From Yersinia rohdei ATCC 43380 (GTDB lineage: Bacteria > Pseudomonadota > Gammaproteobacteria > Enterobacterales > Enterobacteriaceae): a stretch of 64,000 nucleotides of DNA. The stretch is from assembly GCF_000173775.1 (NCBI RefSeq), contig NZ_ACCD01000022.1, positions 1 to 64,000 on the forward strand. Direction: 5' to 3'. A program made the translations under genes and the position numbers. The notes under the pieces were generated by a model, which saw nothing but the letters and a program-made list of their open reading frames with translations, did not search any database and had not been told where the DNA came from. This document shows positions 43,296-52,305 of the stretch, piece by piece. Each line of letters starts with the position of its first letter. The first letter of the stretch is position 1.

Positions 43296-43925
43296 ATGAC
43301 CAACAGTCACACTATTATGATCGTCGACGATCATCCCCTAATGCGTCGGGGTATCAGACAATTACTGGAGCTTGATAGCAGTTTTACTGTTGTTGCTGAA
43401 GCCAACAGTGGCAGTGACGCTATTGTCAAAGCAGCCCAATATCAGCCGGATGTCATTCTGCTCGACCTGAATATGAAAGGAATGACCGGGCTGGATACTT
43501 TGAAAGCCTTACGCAATGAAGGTATTGATGCACGCGTTATTATTCTAACTGTCTCCGATGCGCGCAGTGATGTATACGCCATGATAGATGCTGGCGCTGA
43601 TGGGTATCTGCTCAAAGACAGCGAACCGGAAATATTACTGGATAATATCCGCCATGCCGCAAAAGGTGAAAAAGTATTCAGTAATGAGGTCGTGATATAT
43701 TTATCCTCTCGTCACGAGCAGGTTAATCCTTTTGCTGAATTAACCGAGCGCGAGTTAGATGTGCTGCAAGAGGTGGCGCGGGGGATGTCCAATAAACAAG
43801 TGGCCTTTGAGTTACACATTTCAGAGGAAACCGTAAAAGTGCACATCCGTAATTTATTGCGTAAGTTGAATGTGCGGTCTCGTGTAGCGGCAACCATTAT
43901 GTTTTTAGAAAATAAAAAATATTAG
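43296..43925 (+). CDS. narP: Nitrate/nitrite response regulator NarP
   Basis: NarP controls nitrate- and nitrite-responsive genes such as nap after phosphorylation by NarQ or NarX, which are not in this window. From the ATG at 43296 the protein has 209 residues, with a receiver domain (DDHP acidic pocket, phosphoacceptor Asp in VILLDLNMKGM, Lys in YLLKDSEPE) and a LuxR-type helix-turn-helix (about 145-205, LTERELDVLQEVARGMSNKQ). An open frame reaches 28 codons upstream but lies within the ERIC-like element. It is divergent from the nap operon it likely controls. Confidence 0.93.
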   Translation: MTNSHTIMIVDDHPLMRRGIRQLLELDSSFTVVAEANSGSDAIVKAAQYQPDVILLDLNMKGMTGLDTLKALRNEGIDARVIILTVSDARSDVYAMIDAGADGYLLKDSEPEILLDNIRHAAKGEKVFSNEVVIYLSSRHEQVNPFAELTERELDVLQEVARGMSNKQVAFELHISEETVKVHIRNLLRKLNVRSRVAATIMFLENKKY

Positions 43926-43935
43926 TCTTCGACTG

Positions 43936-44241
43936 TTATTTAATGGCAACTGAATGATTAGGTTGCTCGATGGCCGCTAAAATAAAATCATGGTTATCAT
44001 AAATCCATTTTTTATTCAGTGGCCCCCAGTTATCTAACTGGTAAAAACCTGCATTATTTCGCACGCCCTGTTGTACAAACTTCAGAGAAATACCCAAACC
44101 GGGCAGTGCTTTCAGAACATCCTGTATCGTTCGCCGCGGCCAGCCAGTCAATTCCATCAAACGCGGCACATTCAGCGCGTCACCACGGCTGATTAACCAG
44201 CAAATATAGAGGCGACGGGCAATTACCGGGTTGAGTTCCAT
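43936..44241 (-). CDS. Winged helix-turn-helix domain protein
   Basis: This 101-residue protein has a helix-turn-helix segment (NVPRLMELTGWPRRTIQDVLKALPGLG, about residues 23-49) followed by a beta-wing (ISLKFVQQGVRNNAGFYQLDNWG). The pattern resembles the small winged-helix family HTH_43 (PF09904) by recall. It is probably a DNA-binding protein, but the target is unknown. It is convergent with narP, 10 nt from its stop, with no clear terminator between them. Confidence 0.65.
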   Translation of the reverse strand: MELNPVIARRLYICWLISRGDALNVPRLMELTGWPRRTIQDVLKALPGLGISLKFVQQGVRNNAGFYQLDNWGPLNKKWIYDNHDFILAAIEQPNHSVAIK

Positions 44242-44656
44242 AAAATTTTCCTCAGTTAAATGACGGCGATCCTTTTGCTACTTCATATTGCAATCATGCT
44301 GGCCGACAGACTGGCTCTCGCGCCAAACATGTTGGGTATAATCAGTGTACTTGATGCCAGAAAAAACACCTGCTAATCCCTCTTTTCTCCCGACAAATGA
44401 ATTAACTCAGTTATATCGATGTTTTTTACAGGTTCTCCTTATTTTCTTCACGTTTTCCTCCGCATTCCCGCGTAAAGTGCACTGTTGATTTCGCTGTATT
44501 GACCCAACGTCATTGGCGTTGCAGGTAAGCGGCCAGCACACATATCCTGCTGGGCTTACTCACGTCAGTGGTTTCGGTGTGCGCGCACAGCTAACACGCC
44601 TGTAACTTCACGCACGCAGCGTATGATTTTTTTATATATTTAGAGGCTGGCACTGC
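44242..44656. other. Gene-free region before acrD
   Basis: This 415-bp region contains the acrD promoter region and, at about 44503-44610, a diverged copy of the repeat family found downstream of acrD. No coding frame or tRNA is seen. AGAGG ends about 10 nt before the acrD ATG. Confidence 0.5.
44503..44610 (+). repeat. ERIC-like repeat upstream of acrD (diverged copy)
   Basis: The stretch contains GTCATTGGCGTTGCAGGTAAG, a TACTCACGTCAGTGGTTTCGG core and GTGCGCGCACAGCTAACAC, in the same order as the copies at 47805-48008. Copies on either side of acrD point to one repeat family. Confidence 0.55.
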
Positions 44657-47600
44657 ATGGCAAATTTTTTCATCGACCGCCCGATTTTTGCCTGGGTATT
44701 GGCGATAATTTTGTGTCTTACCGGGGCATTGGCAATCTCAACCTTGCCTGTTGAGCAATACCCGAACCTGGCTCCCCCCAATGTGCGCATCAGTGCTTCA
44801 TATCCTGGCGCGTCTGCTCAGACATTGGAAAATACCGTCACCCAGGTCATAGAGCAAAGTATGACTGGCCTGGATAACCTGCTGTATATGTCATCGCAAA
44901 GCAGCAACTCCGGTAGTGCATCAATCACCCTGACCTTCCAGGCGGGCACCAACCCTAATGAAGCCATGCAGCAGGTTCAGAATCAGTTGCAATCTGCCAT
45001 TAAAAAACTGCCCCAAGATGTACAACAACAAGGGGTTTCAGTTTCTAAATCAGGTGATAACACCTTGATGATGGTAGCATTTGTCTCTACCGATGGCAGC
45101 ATGGATAAACAAGATATTGCCGACTACGTCGCCAGTAATCTGCAAGACCCACTGAGCCGCATTGAAGGGGTTGGCAGTATCGACGCCTTTGGCTCGCAAT
45201 ATGCCATGCGTATTTGGCTTGATCCTAATAAACTCAATAATTATCAACTCACTACGCAAGATGTCGTCACTGCAATTCAATCGCAAAATAGCCAGATAGC
45301 CGTAGGGCAATTGGGCGGAACACCTTCTGTTGATAACCAGGCCCTGAACGCCACCATTAATGCTCAATCTCAATTACAGACACCAGAACAGTTCAGAGAC
45401 ATAACCCTGCGAGTCAATCAGGACGGCTCATTGGTCACTCTGGGGGAGGTGGCAAAAGTCGAGATGGGGGCCGAGAAATATGACTATCTGAGCCGCTTTA
45501 ATGGGCAAGCCGCATCAGGCATGAGCATCAAGCTGGCATCCGGTGCCAATGAGTTGCAGACGGATGAATTAGTTAAAGCGCGCATTGCCGAGCTGACCCC
45601 CTTTTTCCCGCACGGCCTGGAAGCAAAAATTGCTTATGAAACCACACCCTTTGTAAAAGCCTCTATCAAGGACGTGGTAAAAACATTATTGGAAGCCATC
45701 TTATTGGTTTTCTTTGTTATGTATTTGTTTTTACAGAATTTCCGCGCCACATTAATTCCAACCATCGCGGTGCCAGTAGTGCTGTTGGGGACGTTTGCAA
45801 TCCTGTCCATATTTGGATTCAGCATCAATACCCTCACCTTGTTCGCCATTGTGCTCGCGATAGGTTTGCTGGTCGACGATGCCATCGTGGTGGTCGAAAA
45901 CGTCGAGCGAGTCATGAGCGAGGAAGGCCTTGATCCGCGAGAAGCGACTCGAAAATCTATGGGGCAAATTCAGGGCGCACTGGTCGGTATCGCCTTGGTA
46001 TTGTCAGCGGTATTTATTCCGATGGCCTTCTTCGGGGGAACCACCGGCGCTATTTATCGCCAGTTTTCGATTACTATCGTCTCAGCTATGGTGCTCTCGG
46101 TATTGGTGGCATTGATTCTCACCCCAGCACTTTGCGCCACTATGCTCAAGCCCATCAAAGCCGGGCACCATCAGGCCAAAGGCGGTTTCTTTGGCTGGTT
46201 TAACCGCACATTTGACCGCAGCGCTCGCAGTTACGAACGTGGTGTCGCACGTGTTTTACACCACAGCTTGCGTTATATGCTGTTGTATTTACTGCTGTTA
46301 GGTGGATTAGCGCTATTATTTCTCAAGTTACCAACCTCTTTCTTACCCTTGGAAGACCGTGGTGTCTTTATGGCGCAGGTACAGCTTCCCGTCGGCTCAA
46401 CCCAGCAACAAACACTGCGAGTGGTCGAGAAAGTAGAAAACTATTTCCTGACAGCAGAGAAAGATAACGTGCTGTCGGTGTTTGCTACTGTGGGTTCTGG
46501 CCCCGGCGGTAACGGCCAAAATGTGGCGCGTTTGTTTATTCGTCTGACCGACTGGGAACAGCGCAAAAACAGCCAAGACTCTTCCTTTGCCATTATTGAA
46601 CGCGCGACCAAAGTCTTTAATAAAATTGCCGAAGCCAGAGTCTCAGTCAGTAGCCCACCGGCCATTTCTGGCTTGGGTGGCTCCTCCGGTTTTGATATGG
46701 AGCTACAAGACCACGGCGGTTTGGGCCACGAAAAACTGATGGCCGCCCGTGACCAACTGCTGCAAATGGCATCGCAAGACCCGGCCCTAACCCGGGTGCG
46801 GCATAATGGCCTGGACGATAGCCCACAATTGCAAATCGATATTGACCAACACAAAGCACGCGCTCTGGGGGTGTCATTGGATGATATTAACAACACACTT
46901 AAAACTGCGTGGGGGTCGACTTACGTTAATGACTTTGTTGATCGCGGTCGGGTGAAAAAAGTCTATGTGCAATCAGAAGCCACCGCCCGCATGTTGCCGG
47001 AAGACGTCAACAAATGGTATGTGCGCAATAATAACGGCAGCATGGTGCCTTTCTCCGCATTCTCTACCACCCGCTGGGAATATGGTTCACCACGGCTGGA
47101 GCGCTACAATGGCTATTCCGCACTCGAAATCGTCGGCGAAGCCGCTCCGGGCGTCAGTACCGGCACCGCCATGAATGTAATGGAAGATTTGGTCCAAAAA
47201 CTGCCGGCCGGGTTTGGTCTGGAATGGACTGGCATGTCTTATCAAGAGCGGTTATCCGGCTCACAAGCCCCTGCCCTCTATGCTATTTCGCTGTTGGTGG
47301 TGTTCTTGTGTTTGGCCGCATTATATGAGAGTTGGTCAATCCCATTCTCGGTGATGTTAGTGGTGCCACTCGGGGTGATTGGGGCGGTTGCCGCCACCTG
47401 GATGCGCGGTCTGGAGAATGACGTTTATTTCCAGGTGGGTTTACTGACCATCATCGGGTTATCAGCCAAAAATGCCATCTTAATTGTCGAGTTTGCCAGT
47501 GAATTGAACAATAAAGGCAAAGATTTGGTGGAGGCGACATTAGAAGCTTCCCGCCAGCGATTAAGACCTATCCTGATGACATCATTGGCATTTATCTTTG

Positions 47601-47782
47601 GTGTATTGCCAATGGCGATCAGTCAGGGGGCGGGGTCTGGCAGCCAGCATGCCGTAGGTACCGGGGTGATGGGCGGGATGATTTCTGCGACCGTGCTGGC
47701 CATTTTCTTTGTCCCGCTGTTCTTTGTCTTGGTGCGCCGCCGCTTCCCGGGCAAACCACCACGGGCTAAAGAGCAAGAATAA
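44657..47782 (+). CDS. acrD: RND multidrug efflux transporter AcrD
   Basis: AcrD is an inner-membrane proton-driven pump that, with AcrA and TolC encoded elsewhere, exports aminoglycosides and other amphiphiles. The 1041-residue protein has the RND plan: TM1 at 9-28, two large periplasmic loops and 12 helices. The proton-relay Asp pair lies in [13 protein letters not shown] (about 407-408) and a Lys in [13 protein letters not shown]-like TM10 ([13 protein letters not shown]). It is assigned to AcrD rather than AcrB by the downstream ypfM-yffB-dapE order. Confidence 0.92.
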   Translation: MANFFIDRPIFAWVLAIILCLTGALAISTLPVEQYPNLAPPNVRISASYPGASAQTLENTVTQVIEQSMTGLDNLLYMSSQSSNSGSASITLTFQAGTNPNEAMQQVQNQLQSAIKKLPQDVQQQGVSVSKSGDNTLMMVAFVSTDGSMDKQDIADYVASNLQDPLSRIEGVGSIDAFGSQYAMRIWLDPNKLNNYQLTTQDVVTAIQSQNSQIAVGQLGGTPSVDNQALNATINAQSQLQTPEQFRDITLRVNQDGSLVTLGEVAKVEMGAEKYDYLSRFNGQAASGMSIKLASGANELQTDELVKARIAELTPFFPHGLEAKIAYETTPFVKASIKDVVKTLLEAILLVFFVMYLFLQNFRATLIPTIAVPVVLLGTFAILSIFGFSINTLTLFAIVLAIGLLVDDAIVVVENVERVMSEEGLDPREATRKSMGQIQGALVGIALVLSAVFIPMAFFGGTTGAIYRQFSITIVSAMVLSVLVALILTPALCATMLKPIKAGHHQAKGGFFGWFNRTFDRSARSYERGVARVLHHSLRYMLLYLLLLGGLALLFLKLPTSFLPLEDRGVFMAQVQLPVGSTQQQTLRVVEKVENYFLTAEKDNVLSVFATVGSGPGGNGQNVARLFIRLTDWEQRKNSQDSSFAIIERATKVFNKIAEARVSVSSPPAISGLGGSSGFDMELQDHGGLGHEKLMAARDQLLQMASQDPALTRVRHNGLDDSPQLQIDIDQHKARALGVSLDDINNTLKTAWGSTYVNDFVDRGRVKKVYVQSEATARMLPEDVNKWYVRNNNGSMVPFSAFSTTRWEYGSPRLERYNGYSALEIVGEAAPGVSTGTAMNVMEDLVQKLPAGFGLEWTGMSYQERLSGSQAPALYAISLLVVFLCLAALYESWSIPFSVMLVVPLGVIGAVAATWMRGLENDVYFQVGLLTIIGLSAKNAILIVEFASELNNKGKDLVEATLEASRQRLRPILMTSLAFIFGVLPMAISQGAGSGSQHAVGTGVMGGMISATVLAIFFVPLFFVLVRRRFPGKPPRAKEQE

Positions 47783-47804
47783 ATCGCGGTTTCAAGGGAA
47801 AGAC

Positions 47805-47885
47805 GCAAGTAAACGCATCCCGATGAGCTGACTCAAGTCAGTGATTCGGGTGCGCGCGCGCAGCTAACACTCTGTGGTTTCAAGG
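47805..47885 (+). repeat. ERIC-like repeat, first (partial) copy
   Basis: The 81-bp copy contains TCCCGATGAGCTGACTCAAG followed by TCAGTGATTCGGG, then GTGCGCGCGCGCAGCTAACAC and GTGGTTTCAAGG. It differs from the second copy by three substitutions and one base gap. The CCCGA...TCGGG arms can pair. Confidence 0.9.
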
Positions 47886-47926
47886 GAAAAGACAATAGCC
47901 AAAGTCATTGGAATCACAGGTAGGCG

Positions 47927-48008
47927 GCAAGTAAACGCATCCCGATGAGCTGACTCAAGTCAGTAATTCGGGTGCGTGCGCGCAGCTAACACCCCTGTGG
48001 TTTCAAGG
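47927..48008 (+). repeat. ERIC-like repeat, second copy
   Basis: This 82-bp copy begins 122 bp after the first one. Together with the segment before it (CCAAAGTCATTGG...) and the tail GACGAAGGATATA it appears to be a full-length element of about 145 bp. Diverged relatives are at 44503-44610 and 63583-63711. Confidence 0.9.
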
Positions 48009-48017
48009 ACGAAGGAT

Positions 48018-48052
48018 ATAAAAAAGGCAGAAACTTTAGAAGCTCTGCCTTT
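48018..48052 (-). terminator. Terminator of ypfM
   Basis: On the minus strand AAAGGCAGA-(12 nt)-TCTGCCTTT forms a 9-bp perfect stem followed by TTTTTATATCC, about 80 nt after the ypfM stop. Confidence 0.85.
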
Positions 48053-48132
48053 CTGCGAGCGATAACTCGCCCCCTGGATATTTATCAATAAAACAACAAA
48101 AAGATAATAATTCTTACTGCTGGTTTATTTAC

Positions 48133-48195
48133 TTATGCCTTACGCAGCATAGCATCGATAAACTCTTTCCACGTGCCTAACTCGAAATCAACCAT
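48133..48195 (-). CDS. ypfM: Small protein YpfM (20 residues)
   Basis: A 20-codon frame reads MVDFELGTWKEFIDAMLRKA. This aligns with the 19-residue E. coli YpfM as I recall it (MIERELGNWKDFIEVMLRK), sharing the ELG-WK-FI--MLRK pattern. GAGAGGA lies 4 nt before the ATG, and a dedicated terminator follows. The position between acrD and yffB-dapE, on the opposite strand, is the same as in E. coli. The peptide is amphipathic and of unknown function. Confidence 0.88.
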   Translation of the reverse strand: MVDFELGTWKEFIDAMLRKA

Positions 48196-48396
48196 AACGT
48201 CCTCTCTAATAAACGCGAATAATTATACGCCTATTTTTTGATCATTCAAAATAGGCGACCGACTATTTAATAATCAAAGTGAGATCTCTTGCAGAAATAT
48301 TGAAATTGGATGATTTACGGAGTAGCGTGCTGAGATAAATAGGGGCGAATGCGATTTTTTGACCCGCCCGTTATTGGCAACATACAGAGCAAAACC

Positions 48397-48870
48397 ATGA
48401 AACACTCAATTGATTCGCTAAAAGAGCTGGGTCGCTATGATGATGCGGTGGCCATGGCGCAAAAGTTACTGCGCAGCTCACCGGATAACCCCAGCCTGCT
48501 GTATAAAATCGCCTCCCTTTATGATGTGCAAGGGCTTGAGTTACAAGCAATTCCATTTTACCGGGCAGCTATAGAGCATAATCTAGCGGGTCAGGAGTTA
48601 CAGGAAGCCTATCTGGGATTGGGCAGCACCTACCGGGCGTTGGGCTTATATCAGGCATCCTTAGATACTTTTGATGCTGCATTGGCCTGTTTCCCACAAG
48701 CAAAAGAAATAACCTTATTTCGGGCCATGACGCTGTACAATCTCGGCGAATCCAAAGAAGCGGTCGCGGCATTATTGTTACTGCTGGCGGAGACCTCAAA
48801 TCATCAGGACATCAGCCTCTACCAAAAAGCCATCCGCCAATATGCGGCTGACCTTGACCGCATTGGCTAA
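48397..48870 (+). CDS. Tetratricopeptide repeat protein
   Basis: This 157-residue cytoplasmic protein (no signal peptide) contains about three TPR-like helix pairs: ELGRYDDAVAMAQKLLRSSPDN, VQGLELQAIPFYRAAIEHNL and ALGLYQASLDTFDAALACFP, plus a fourth, NLGESKEAVAALLLLLAE. Such proteins mediate protein-protein contacts; the partner is unknown. The ATG at 48397 is chosen because similarity to TPR begins there; a frame continues 16 codons upstream. Ribosome binding sites are weak in both cases. Confidence 0.75.
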   Translation: MKHSIDSLKELGRYDDAVAMAQKLLRSSPDNPSLLYKIASLYDVQGLELQAIPFYRAAIEHNLAGQELQEAYLGLGSTYRALGLYQASLDTFDAALACFPQAKEITLFRAMTLYNLGESKEAVAALLLLLAETSNHQDISLYQKAIRQYAADLDRIG

Positions 48871-49030
48871 ACCCTTGGGCCGCAGTTACCTATTTACCCA
48901 CTAATCTGCCCATCGCCGTCTGGATCAAAACCTCATTTTCCCGCATTATGGGCAAATCGCTCCCCTTGAGCTGGGCAGTCGCATAAGTGGCTGTCCTGAT
49001 TTGTCATTCTAGCCGAGGTATTATTTTTCC

Positions 49031-49432
49031 ATGTCTGATAACCCAGCAACCCCATCATTGCGCCTTTATGGCATTAAAAATTGTGACACCATAAAAAAGG
49101 CCCGCCGCTGGCTGGAAGAACAAGGTATTGCCTATCAATTTCACGACTATCGCGTGGATGGATTGAGTGACGATCTCCTGCAAGGTTTTATCAATAAACT
49201 GGGATGGGAGCCGCTGTTGAATACCCGTGGCACCACCTGGCGTAAATTACCGCCAGCCCAACGTGAGGCCATTATTGATGCTCAAACCGCTAAAGTGCTG
49301 ATGCTTGAACAGCCGGCGATAATCAAACGCCCGCTGCTGGAAGCCGCCAATGGCGCGATGTTACTGGGCTTCAGTATTGAAACTTACCAAAATTTTATTC
49401 AACAAAATCAAATCGCTACTGAGGTGCAATAA
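49031..49432 (+). CDS. yffB: ArsC/Spx-family reductase YffB
   Basis: This 133-residue thioredoxin-fold protein of the ArsC/Spx family has a single N-terminal cysteine, C18, in [16 protein letters not shown] and the conserved [10 protein letters not shown] and IKRPLLE segments. Family members use glutathione, but the natural substrate is unknown. It lies one base before the dapE start, so the two are cotranscribed as in E. coli. Confidence 0.92.
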   Translation: MSDNPATPSLRLYGIKNCDTIKKARRWLEEQGIAYQFHDYRVDGLSDDLLQGFINKLGWEPLLNTRGTTWRKLPPAQREAIIDAQTAKVLMLEQPAIIKRPLLEAANGAMLLGFSIETYQNFIQQNQIATEVQ

Positions 49433-49433
49433 C

Positions 49434-50561
49434 ATGACTTGTCCGGTAATCGACCTGGCCCAACAACTGATTAAGCGCCCATCGCTCAGCCCTAATGATG
49501 CGGGATGCCAGGAGATAATCATTCAGCGCCTGGAAGCGATAGGTTTTGTTATCGAACCCATGAATTTTGGCGATACCCTCAATTTCTGGGCATGGCGTGG
49601 TGAAGGTGAAACACTCGCATTTGCTGGCCATACTGATGTGGTGCCGACCGGTGATGAAAGCCATTGGCATAGCCCACCATTTGAGCCAACTATCCGCGAT
49701 GGCATGCTATATGGCCGTGGTGCTGCCGATATGAAAGGCTCCCTGGCCGCGATGGTGGTTGCCGCAGAGCGCTTTGTTGCCGCGCATCCTGACCATAAAG
49801 GCCGCTTGGCATTTATGATAACTTCGGATGAAGAAGCCAAGGCGATTAATGGCACGGTAAAAGTGGTTAATGCTTTGATGGCGCGCAATGAGCGGCTGGA
49901 TTATTGTCTGGTCGGTGAACCATCCAGTACTGACCGCGTCGGCGATGTGGTGAAAAATGGCCGCCGCGGCTCCATTACCGCCAACTTACATATTCATGGT
50001 ATTCAAGGACATGTGGCCTATCCTCATCTGGCTGACAACCCGGTTCACCGCGCAATACCTGCCCTGAATGAACTGGTTGCCACCCAATGGGATGAGGGCA
50101 ATGAATTCTTCCCCGCCACCAGCATGCAGATAGCCAACTTGCACGCCGGAACTGGCAGCAATAACGTGATCCCCGGTGAATTCTATGTGCAGTTCAACTT
50201 CCGCTTTAGCACTGAGCTGACCGACAGCATGATTAAACAGCGGGTTGAGGCTTTATTGGAACGCCATCAACTCAATTACACTTTAGACTGGGTGCTCTCT
50301 GGCCAACCTTTCCTCACCGCGCGTGGCAAACTGGTTGATGCCGTGGTGAATGCTGTTGAGCATTACACCGAAATCACCCCACAGTTACTGACTACCGGTG
50401 GCACCTCGGATGGCCGGTTTATCGCCTTAATGGGCGCGCAAGTGGTTGAACTGGGGCCCGTGAATGCCACTATCCATAAAGTGAATGAATGCGTTCATGC
50501 GGCTGATTTACAACTGCTTAGCCGGATGTATCAGCGGGTCATGGAGCAACTCATTGCATGA
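49434..50561 (+). CDS. dapE: Succinyl-diaminopimelate desuccinylase
   Basis: DapE removes succinate from N-succinyl-LL-DAP in lysine and peptidoglycan precursor synthesis. The 375-residue M20-family metalloenzyme has H66 and D68 in [11 protein letters not shown], the bridging Asp in GAADMKGS (about 100), the catalytic Glu pair in [12 protein letters not shown] and the [10 protein letters not shown] dimerisation-domain signature. The start at 49434 follows the yffB stop by one base; an upstream in-frame ATG lies inside yffB. The stop overlaps the next gene as ATGA. Confidence 0.97.
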   Translation: MTCPVIDLAQQLIKRPSLSPNDAGCQEIIIQRLEAIGFVIEPMNFGDTLNFWAWRGEGETLAFAGHTDVVPTGDESHWHSPPFEPTIRDGMLYGRGAADMKGSLAAMVVAAERFVAAHPDHKGRLAFMITSDEEAKAINGTVKVVNALMARNERLDYCLVGEPSSTDRVGDVVKNGRRGSITANLHIHGIQGHVAYPHLADNPVHRAIPALNELVATQWDEGNEFFPATSMQIANLHAGTGSNNVIPGEFYVQFNFRFSTELTDSMIKQRVEALLERHQLNYTLDWVLSGQPFLTARGKLVDAVVNAVEHYTEITPQLLTTGGTSDGRFIALMGAQVVELGPVNATIHKVNECVHAADLQLLSRMYQRVMEQLIA

Positions 50562-51226
50562 TAACGTCACAAATGCTGACCGGGCGCTCGACGGAACATT
50601 TAGTCCTGTTATCCGGTAACCACCGGATGCAACCGCAAGCCGTCGCGGCCTTTCAGGCCATGCAGCAAGCGGCTAAAATGGCCGGTTTTGATTTACAGCC
50701 CGCCAGCACTTTTCGCGATTTTGACCGCCAATTAGCGATCTGGAATGGTAAATTTCGCGGCGAGCGACCAGTATTAGATAAGGACAGTCAGCCGATAGAT
50801 ATTTCTCAGTTAGATGCTGGCGCGCGCTGTGAAGCTATTTTGCGCTGGTCTGCCCTGCCGGGGGCCAGCCGTCACCATTGGGGCAGTGATTTAGATATTT
50901 ACGACCCATCACTGCTGCCCGCGCAGGCAAAATTACAACTGGAACCCTGGGAATATCTCTCTGGCGGGTATTTTTATCCACTAACCCAATGGCTTGATGC
51001 CAATATGGCTGAATTCGGTTTTTACCGGCCCTTCAGTCAGGATACTGGTGGTGTCGCCGCCGAGCCTTGGCATCTAAGTTACCGCCCACTGGCAGCAACA
51101 GCAGAACATTTGCTGACACCCGCCATCCTACTGGAAGCTTGGCAGTCACAAGATGTGGCGGGCAGTGAGTGGCTTACATGCCATTTACCTATGATTTTTT
51201 CACGATTTATAGCCATATCCCAATAG
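50558..51226 (+). CDS. M15-family metallopeptidase (D-Ala-D-Ala carboxypeptidase-like)
   Basis: This 222-residue protein has the VanY/M15 zinc-site motif [11 protein letters not shown] (residues 104-114: His and Asp ligands) and the C-terminal EPWHLSY (about 173-179), giving the H-x6-D...E-xx-H arrangement. M15 enzymes cleave peptidoglycan stem peptides. No signal peptide is seen, so it may act on cytoplasmic or recycled peptides, or be exported otherwise. It overlaps dapE by 4 nt (ATGA), so it is coupled to peptidoglycan precursor supply. Confidence 0.85.
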   Translation: MITSQMLTGRSTEHLVLLSGNHRMQPQAVAAFQAMQQAAKMAGFDLQPASTFRDFDRQLAIWNGKFRGERPVLDKDSQPIDISQLDAGARCEAILRWSALPGASRHHWGSDLDIYDPSLLPAQAKLQLEPWEYLSGGYFYPLTQWLDANMAEFGFYRPFSQDTGGVAAEPWHLSYRPLAATAEHLLTPAILLEAWQSQDVAGSEWLTCHLPMIFSRFIAISQ

Positions 51227-51287
51227 ATTTCAAGCGGTAGTCAATATGACTGTGATTTGAATTAAGGCGGGGAAAAGGAATTTTACT

Positions 51288-51482
51288 ATGCATTGGTTAG
51301 CAGATTACTGGTGGATTTTTCTTATCCTGTTGGCGGGTATTATCTTAAACGGCGTCAAAGAGTTACGCCGTCTTGATCATAAACGTTTTTTGAACAATAA
51401 GCCGGAGTTACCTCCTCATCGCGACAATAATGCGCAATGGGATGATGACGAAGATTGGCCGGATAAGAACAAGAAAAAGTAA
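51288..51482 (+). CDS. ypfN: YpfN family membrane protein (UPF0370)
   Basis: This 64-residue protein has one N-terminal transmembrane helix ([16 protein letters not shown], about residues 8-23) followed by a basic then acidic hydrophilic tail ([13 protein letters not shown]). GGGGAAAAGGA precedes the ATG. Function unknown. It stands between dapE and ypfH as in E. coli. Confidence 0.92.
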   Translation: MHWLADYWWIFLILLAGIILNGVKELRRLDHKRFLNNKPELPPHRDNNAQWDDDEDWPDKNKKK

Positions 51483-51504
51483 GTCGGTGTAGCGTCGCAT
51501 CAGA

Positions 51505-51526
51505 CGAAGGGGGCCATCCCCCTTCG
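51505..51526. terminator. Hairpin between convergent ypfN and ypfH
   Basis: CGAAGGGGG-CCAT-CCCCCTTCG is a 9-bp perfect GC-rich stem. It lacks clear T-runs, so it may act as a bidirectional 3'-end structure. Confidence 0.65.
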
Positions 51527-51536
51527 CTAGGGCTAA

Positions 51537-52172
51537 TTATCTGACTGAAATATCCTGACGCAGATGCCCGATAGCCCATTCCAACATGGGCTGATTAATG
51601 CCGTGCCCGGTATGGGCTGCCAAGTCTAGAGTGACCTGGTTACCTAAAGCCAGTAAACTGCTGGCTGCGGCTTTGGCATGCTCGACCCCAATAACCCCAT
51701 CTTGTTCGCCATGAATCAGATGAATCACCACATCAGATAGCGGTTTTTGTGGCAAAGTGGCAAAACGCCCACTGAACCCGATGACCTGCCGAGCTAATTG
51801 TGGCTGCGCCTTCACGCCCTCCAATGCCATGATAGTGCCCTGTGAGAAACCCACTAATGTGGTCTGCGCTGCATCAAGACCACTTTGCTGCTGCCAATGG
51901 CGCACAGTCGCAATAAATTGTGGCATCACATCATCAATACGCCCCTGACGGCTCTGCTCAGTAATCCCTTGAACTGAAAACCACTGCCGGCCATTACCCA
52001 TGCCGCTGGCAAAAGGCCCATCAATACTGACCACCAAGGCCAGAGGAAAAGCCTGCGCAAAATGGCTACCGACCGGTGCCATTCCTGCGGCGCTGTCACC
52101 AACGCCATGAAACAATAAAATTAAGTGCTCTGGTTTTACCGGTTGCTGCACCACAATATTCTGCTGACTCAT
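51537..52172 (-). CDS. ypfH: Alpha/beta hydrolase (esterase) YpfH
   Basis: YpfH is a cytoplasmic serine hydrolase with carboxylesterase activity. From the ATG at 52172 (AAAGG 7-8 nt upstream) the protein has 211 residues, with LILLFHGVGDS (oxyanion loop), nucleophile Ser in VGFSQGTIMAL, the Asp in LIHGEQDGVIG and His in AAHTGHGI. The open frame runs seven codons further to a TTG. It is convergent with ypfN. Confidence 0.92.
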   Translation of the reverse strand: MSQQNIVVQQPVKPEHLILLFHGVGDSAAGMAPVGSHFAQAFPLALVVSIDGPFASGMGNGRQWFSVQGITEQSRQGRIDDVMPQFIATVRHWQQQSGLDAAQTTLVGFSQGTIMALEGVKAQPQLARQVIGFSGRFATLPQKPLSDVVIHLIHGEQDGVIGVEHAKAAASSLLALGNQVTLDLAAHTGHGINQPMLEWAIGHLRQDISVR

Positions 52173-52305
52173 TGGGGAACCTTTATTCGTCAAGTCACTA
52201 TAAAATTACTATACGCGGTTGGTTTGATAGAGATATTGGGTTTTATTGATAAAGTTAGTGGGTATTTTTGATGATGCAGTTTGCCCCCAAACCAGAAAAC
52301 TTAAA

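Larger units (their letters stand above)
47783..48132. other. Repeat-rich spacer after acrD
   Basis: The 350 bp between acrD and ypfM consists mainly of two direct copies of an about 82-bp repeat (47805-47885 and 47927-48008) with an intervening segment of the same element, then the ypfM terminator. No T-rich acrD terminator is obvious; the repeat hairpins may serve at the 3' end. Confidence 0.6.

Noticed and set aside
47805-48008. Two direct repeats separated by about 40 bp, first read as a possible CRISPR remnant
   Set aside because: The repeats are about 82 bp with internal dyads, only two copies are adjacent, diverged copies occur elsewhere, and no cas genes are present.
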